From Tubiluchus corallicola (Eukaryota > Priapulida > Priapulimorpha > Priapulimorphida > Tubiluchidae): a stretch of 49,932 bases of DNA. A program made the position numbers and the translations under genes. How positions within the stretch are numbered: the first letter of the stretch is position 1; each line of letters starts with the position of its first letter. This document shows positions 44,559 to 49,932 of the stretch, one piece after another. The notes under the pieces were generated by a model. The model was given only the letters and a program-made list of their open reading frames with translations. It was not told the DNA's origin and did no database searches. The DNA lies in contig JAQGDQ010001213.1 in the NCBI GenBank assembly GCA_030141605.1, positions 5,001 through 54,932 on the forward strand, written 5' to 3'.

Positions 44559-45248
44559 AAGTCACAACTGACAAGCATAAAATACTTAGCTAGGTAGCCC
44601 TAGTACAACCCGGCCTAACACATGTTCGTTTGTCACAATCTAAATCACATCTAAATCCATCTATTAATTACTCCATCAATCAACTTTAAATTACATTATT
44701 GTCATAACAGAAACCACAATTTGCATCGCTTCGTGGTTCAAGCTGCATGCATTGCACTTTGTTCACATGCTAATGCCGAACTTCCTTAATATTGTAGACT
44801 TTGTTACAGTAGTTGAATTGACGTACTTCGGAAACTAACCCGCTCTTACCGTGTGCTTATAATAATCCGAAACGCGCCTACAAAACCCTCTGCAAATTAC
44901 TCGTCTTAACCGACTCTAATATCCACGCGTTAATGTTAAATCGTCTGTTATGGAATTTCTTGCGTGAGAATCGTTGGCGGATGCACGACGCCAAAGCGGG
45001 CGCACCGACTGATCGTGCCGGCCAGTGCACGTGATTGCGGATATCCCTCGCGACCACGTCCGCCCGCGTGCGGGCTCTGGATATTCATTCTGGTATGCTT
45101 CGTCGATTGAGCAAATGACTTGTGTTTGATCATCTGAGTATGAATGCAGACACATTGTGTACGCCTATGTGATGGACACTAGTGTCACTGAGTCCAATTA
45201 CAACCTAGTCCAACACAGATATGCAAACGGCCAAGTGCATTAACTTAC

Positions 45249-45404
45249 TGATAAGCAAACACCGTGTTACAAAAGGCTGGGCGGAAGGCGTCCATTCCGA
45301 GTTTACAGAAAAATCTGGTGCACGAAGTTTAGCAAATAGCACCAAGGCTTTGCCAATAAAATGTCCTACTTTCTCGTACAGAAGCTCTCCAGTTTCAATA
45401 CAAT
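45249..45404 (-). CDS. Candidate internal exon (unrecognised protein)
   Basis: Minus-strand segment between a possible acceptor (TGTGTTCTTAACAG, just above 45,404) and a good donor (TCA|GTAAGT, at 45,248-45,243). The open frame reads CIETGELLYEKVGHFIGKAL, VLFAKLRAPDFSVNSEWTPS, AQPFVTRCLLI. Composition looks protein-like and the donor is strong, but there is no recognisable domain and no partner exon that I can phase. The donor lies at the inner edge of the inverted-repeat arm. Could be chance. Confidence 0.25.
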
Positions 45405-45597
45405 CTGTTAAGAACACACGTGAAAGACGATGGCTTCATTTTTCCATAGACAAAAGCCAAGAGAGCTAAATAAATAATTTGCGCTAATCTAATTTAATTT
45501 TCGACCAATTATTATTATTAACATCATTTATTTTTGAACACTCCTCTACAATAGTTCAATTTTAAAAAAATTACCGACTTGTAGGAAACGTAAAATA

Positions 45598-45865
45598 AAC
45601 ATTAAGTGAACCAGCCAACGCATTTGTGTACACTTGACAACACCTCGCAACACAAGCTGTTCTAATAGTAACAGTTTTAACAGCTAGCTAGAACCTTACC
45701 TAATTTATTCTTGTTCCTAAGCAAGATCCTGCTAAAAAATCACTCTACGCACAGACTAATGCATAATTAAGGAAAGTCCATGTAAAACAACTGAAGTTAT
45801 TAAACTTATACTTTGCTTTATGCATATGTCACGTGACTGTTCTAGTTAGGTCGTAGCTTGACTGG
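45598..45865 (-). mobile_element. MITE family A, copy 5
   Basis: Reverse-oriented copy with TTAAGTGAACCAGCC, AACGCATTTGTGTACACTTG, CTAGCTAGAACCTTACCTAA, AGCAAGATCCTGCT and AATGCATAATTAAG. The outer end near 45,865 is diverged. Confidence 0.75.
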
Positions 45866-46530
45866 TAACAAAATACAAGCAGGGGGATTATTTACACCGA
45901 AGAAGACAAAGCAATTTGTATGAAAAAAAAACGCCACGTACCCTTACAGTTCTCTCTATCAATACCTTGAAAAAAATCAATATCTCTGTTTTCTATACAA
46001 CCTATACAATATTTCGCTAAGTTTATTGTCACTAGCTGCCTAAGAGTTAAATTTCAACCTTTTGCAATCTTACGATATAATACAAAAAAAATTCGAAAAT
46101 TAATACATTATTTTCCATAACTATTTCATACAAGTTGAAACACATTACTGAGTTCATATCATGTAACACATGTTTGCCAGAAAGTTGATACTATTTTTAC
46201 AAGGTGCATTTAATGAACTGCTAGATTTATTTAACTTACAAATTAGCAAAAAAGGCAGGGTACTCAGTTTCTCATACATTGTTTTATATAAGATATAGTT
46301 TAGACTCACAAAATTTAATAGCTTTACTTTATGCTCAATTTGAAATGTAATAAAAACGGAATAAAACTAGCTGTACTTCACGTCATAAATTATCATTGGC
46401 TTCAGTGGAGATGGCTCATGCAGCCTAGTTGCAGGAAACACACTTACGATGACAAAATTTGATAATGCTAATAAATCAAATAATATAGACGGAATCGTGG
46501 ATGTTGTAATGAAAAGAATTGTGTTTTTGC
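45866..46530. other. AT-rich spacer, no gene seen
   Basis: No feature supported. Confidence 0.4.
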
Positions 46531-47215
46531 TTCCTAATAAACAGATTTTGCGTTTTGCTTCCTTAGTATAAACATTAGCAATATGCAACACTCTTCGAAA
46601 AGCAAAATCATTCTTCAATAACCCTAACATTATTATCAATCTAATGGTCATTAAAGTTTCTGCAATAGCAATAACTGTCATAGTGAGCAATATGCAACAC
46701 TCTTCGAAAACCAAAATCATTTAATAACAGAAATATTATTATCAATATAATGGTCATTAAAGTTTCTACAATAGCAGTACCGTTCATAGGGCGGACGCTG
46801 TTTTGAATTTTGTTAGGGTTATTCAATGATTTTGTATTTTGAAGAGTGTTGCATATTGCTAATGTTTACACTAAGGAAGCAAACTGCAACGAGCTGTGGA
46901 ATATCTGTTTATTAGAGAACAAAAACGTTATAGTTTTTATTAAAACATTTAACATCCATGATACATTGCGGATTGCTTCCTAAGTATAAACATTAGCAAT
47001 ATGCAGCACTCTTAGAAATGCAAAATGATTTAATAGTGCTAGCAACATACAGAATACAGAAATGTGCCCTCTTTATGGCAGCTATCACTATTACAGAAAC
47101 TTTAATGACCACTATATTGATAATAATGTTAGTGTTATTAAATGATTTTGCTTTTCAAATCGTGTTGCATATTGCTAATGTTTACACTCGTTGTTGCGGA
47201 TTTATTAGCAAGTAA
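46530..47215. repeat. Nested foldback (inverted-repeat) element
   Basis: A module centred on TAAACATTAGCAATATGCAA and CACTCTTCGAAAAGCAAAAT occurs five times: forward at about 46,568, 46,684 and 46,988, reverse at about 46,825 and 47,139. The longest inverted pair is about 46,530-46,632 with 46,812-46,915, including TTTATTAG/CTAATAAA-type ends. The second pair encloses 46,978-47,205. This looks like a foldback or MITE element inserted beside or into another copy. Confidence 0.7.
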
Positions 47216-47421
47216 ATGCGTAACACTTTTATTATAATATCCATGTTTATGTCTATGATCTTTTTTTTTGATATTTTCGATAATGGACGGCAAACTTGTT
47301 AAAAGAACTCACATTTTTTCTACAGTGGTGCTACAAGTAAAGCTCCGCCCACATCGCTCACTTACAGTAAAGTTTAGTTGTTTACCAAGACAGTCGGGTA
47401 TCTCATGACCTACTTAGGCAA

Positions 47422-47607
47422 TCAGCCATTCCACCCAGAGTTTGAGGGGATAACTTGTTTTTCATACAGATTAAGGTAATTTGGTTTGTTACGGTGCTTC
47501 ACATGCGGCATAGAATTAGCTTGTGCAAAGCAAAACGTCGTAGGTGAGGAGAAAATAGAAGTTGAGAAATCGCCAGCAGTCCCGTCGTCATCATTAAAAT
47601 ATTGCAT
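47422..47607 (-). CDS. Candidate C-terminal exon (unrecognised)
   Basis: Minus-strand frame MQYFNDDDGTAGDFSTSIFS, SPTTFCFAQANSMPHVKHRN, KPNYLNLYEKQVIPSNSGWN then Gly and stop. The composition is protein-like and not repeat-derived, but there is no recognisable domain and no clear acceptor upstream. Low confidence. Confidence 0.2.
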   Translation of the reverse strand: MQYFNDDDGTAGDFSTSIFSSPTTFCFAQANSMPHVKHRNKPNYLNLYEKQVIPSNSGWNG

Positions 47608-48360
47608 GATAATAAGATGATAATAATGTAGTGCGGGGGTGCGGGGTGGGGGGCTTGAGCTATAATGTTTGCTTATCAGTAAGTTAATGCACTTGGCCCG
47701 TTTGCATATCTGTGTTGGACTAGGTTGTAATTGGACTCAGTGACACTAGTGTCCATCACATAGGCGTACACAATGTGTCTGCATTCATACTCAGATGATC
47801 AAACACAAGTCATTTGTTCAATCGACCAAAGCCTGCAGAATGAATATCCAAGAGCCCGCGTGCGGGCGGACGTGGTCGCGAGGGATATCCGCAATCACGT
47901 GCACTGGCCGGCACGATCAGTCGGTGCGCCCGCTTTGGCGTCGTGCATCCGCCAACGATTCTCACGCAAGAAATTCCATAACAGACGATTTAACATTAAC
48001 GCGTGGATATTAGAGTCGGTTAAGACGAGTAATTTGCAGAGGGTTTTGTAGGCGCGTTTCGGATTATTATAAGCACACGGTAAGAGCGGGTTAGTTTCCG
48101 AAGTACGTCAATTCAACTACTGTAACAAAGTCTACAATATTAAGGAAGTTCGGCATTAGCATGTGAACAAAGTGCAATGCATGCAGCTTGAACCACGAAG
48201 CGATGCAAATTGTGGTTTCTGTTATGACAATAATGTAATTTAAAGTTGATTGATGGAGTAATTAATAGATGGATTTAGATGTGATTTAGATTGTGACAAA
48301 CGAACATGTGTTAGGCCGGGTTGTACTAGGGCTACCTAGCTAAGTATTTTATGCTTGTCA

Positions 48361-48640
<280 letters not shown>

Positions 48641-48975
48641 TGTGAAAGAGAGGGAAAGAAAGAGAGAGAGAGAGATATGCGGTGAATGAACTACGCTCAC
48701 TGCAGTATAAGAGCTCAGCTTTCTTTGTAAGCGGTTAGCAACTCATCGCCATAATCCCTCGTGAAATCAAAACAAAAGGAAGCCGAAACGAGTTCAAAAC
48801 TTGAGTTCTAATGAAATTACCGCCGTGCATAATTATATGCAAATTAATTCAAGCATGTGCACGAATATTGATAAGGTTGGCCTTTAGCCAAGACGCTAGG
48901 TGGAAAACAAACATATGTGAAATAAAAACAGAATTTGTACTGTAGACCAAGTTGATAATATAATACTGATATTCC

Positions 48976-49420
<445 letters not shown>

Positions 49421-49439
49421 ACCATTTTAAACCCCCCCG

Positions 49440-49932
49440 TTATACCTGGAGCATATTGGACGATTTTGCTGCTTTATCAATTGCGCTACGCCTGCCCCAT
49501 TTCATCCCGTACTGAAGTGCTATCATAACCTTCTTATAAACCCACACGTGTTGTTCCTTGAGCATACTGGACGATTTTGCTGCTTTATCCATTGCACTAT
49601 TCCTGCCCCATTTCATCCCCGACTGAAGTGCTATCATAACCTTCTTATAAACCTACACGCGTTATTCCTTGAGCATATTTGACGATTTTGCTGCTTTATC
49701 CATTGCGCTACGCCTGCCCCATTTCATCACGGACTAAAGTGTTAACCTAACCTTTTTGTAAAACCGCCCTCGTTATTCCTTGAGCATATTGGACGATTTT
49801 GCTGCTTTATCCATTGCGCTACGCCTGCCCCATTTCATCCCGGACTGAAGTGCTATCATAACCTTCTTATAAACCCACCCGCGTTATTCCTTGAGCATAT
49901 TGGACGACTTTGCTGCTTTATCCATTGCGCTA
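49440..49932 (-). repeat. 111-bp satellite, right arm (cut by window end)
   Basis: Inverted copies of the satellite at 42,335-43,625 in matching order, about four and a half units before the window ends. Confidence 0.95.

Larger units (their letters stand above)
45261..47666. other. Spacer of the large inverted repeat
   Basis: About 2.4 kb of single-copy-like sequence between the arms. It holds MITE family A copy 5, a nested foldback repeat and two weak candidate exons. Confidence 0.85.

Overview
The window is animal nuclear DNA. It shows spliced genes with GT-AG introns, an NPLP1-type neuropeptide precursor, a DEG/ENaC channel, non-LTR retrotransposon remnants, MITEs, a 5S rRNA-derived SINE and dense micro- and minisatellites. 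The protostome-type peptide precursor, the channel and the 5S-like sequence suggest a lophotrochozoan, most likely a mollusc (perhaps a gastropod). That placement is inference. There is no sign of bacterial, phage or organellar organisation.

Layout. 1-1,020 is a TGAA microsatellite. 1,678-3,414 (+) is an intact, apparently intronless DEG/ENaC channel gene of 578 residues. 3,490-12,850 is repeat-rich intergenic DNA: two minisatellites, inverted partners of several dispersed repeats, a copy of a 5S-derived SINE family and an RTE-like LINE 3' end. 12,986-19,282 (+) is a three-exon gene assembled here from splice sites and matching phases. It encodes a basic, low-complexity protein of about 534 residues with a duplicated PFPxPFPxG(V/I)DY motif. 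Its introns carry a MITE, two 72-bp satellite arrays, a dispersed repeat and a large TATC microsatellite. 20,380-21,005 is a SINE with a 5S rRNA head. 24,066-26,170 (-) is a decayed pentraxin-domain gene with an embedded somatomedin-B-like cysteine module, an internal triplication and a MITE inserted at TTAA.

26,340-34,830 is mostly transposon debris and microsatellites. 35,133-36,254 (-) is the last coding exon of a neuropeptide precursor with about 14 [N/H]-[LI]-[AG]-[SA]-[LV]-A-[RK] peptides separated by KR sites. 36,530-39,800 holds an ATC microsatellite, a 33-bp minisatellite of about 38 copies and a complex satellite. 39,955-42,000 is MITE and LINE debris.

43,127 to the window end is a large imperfect inverted repeat. 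Its arms are more than 2.1 kb and its spacer about 2.4 kb. The arms carry a 111-bp satellite with a tRNA-Arg-like D-arm, GTT/GCT repeats, a CT/AG run and shared flanks. The right arm alone has a run of about 140 G. The spacer contains two weak candidate exons and a nested foldback repeat.

Genes working together: the channel and the peptide precursor are both neuronal families, and some DEG/ENaC channels are peptide-gated. Nothing in the sequence links these two loci. Repeat boundaries and copy numbers were estimated by eye.
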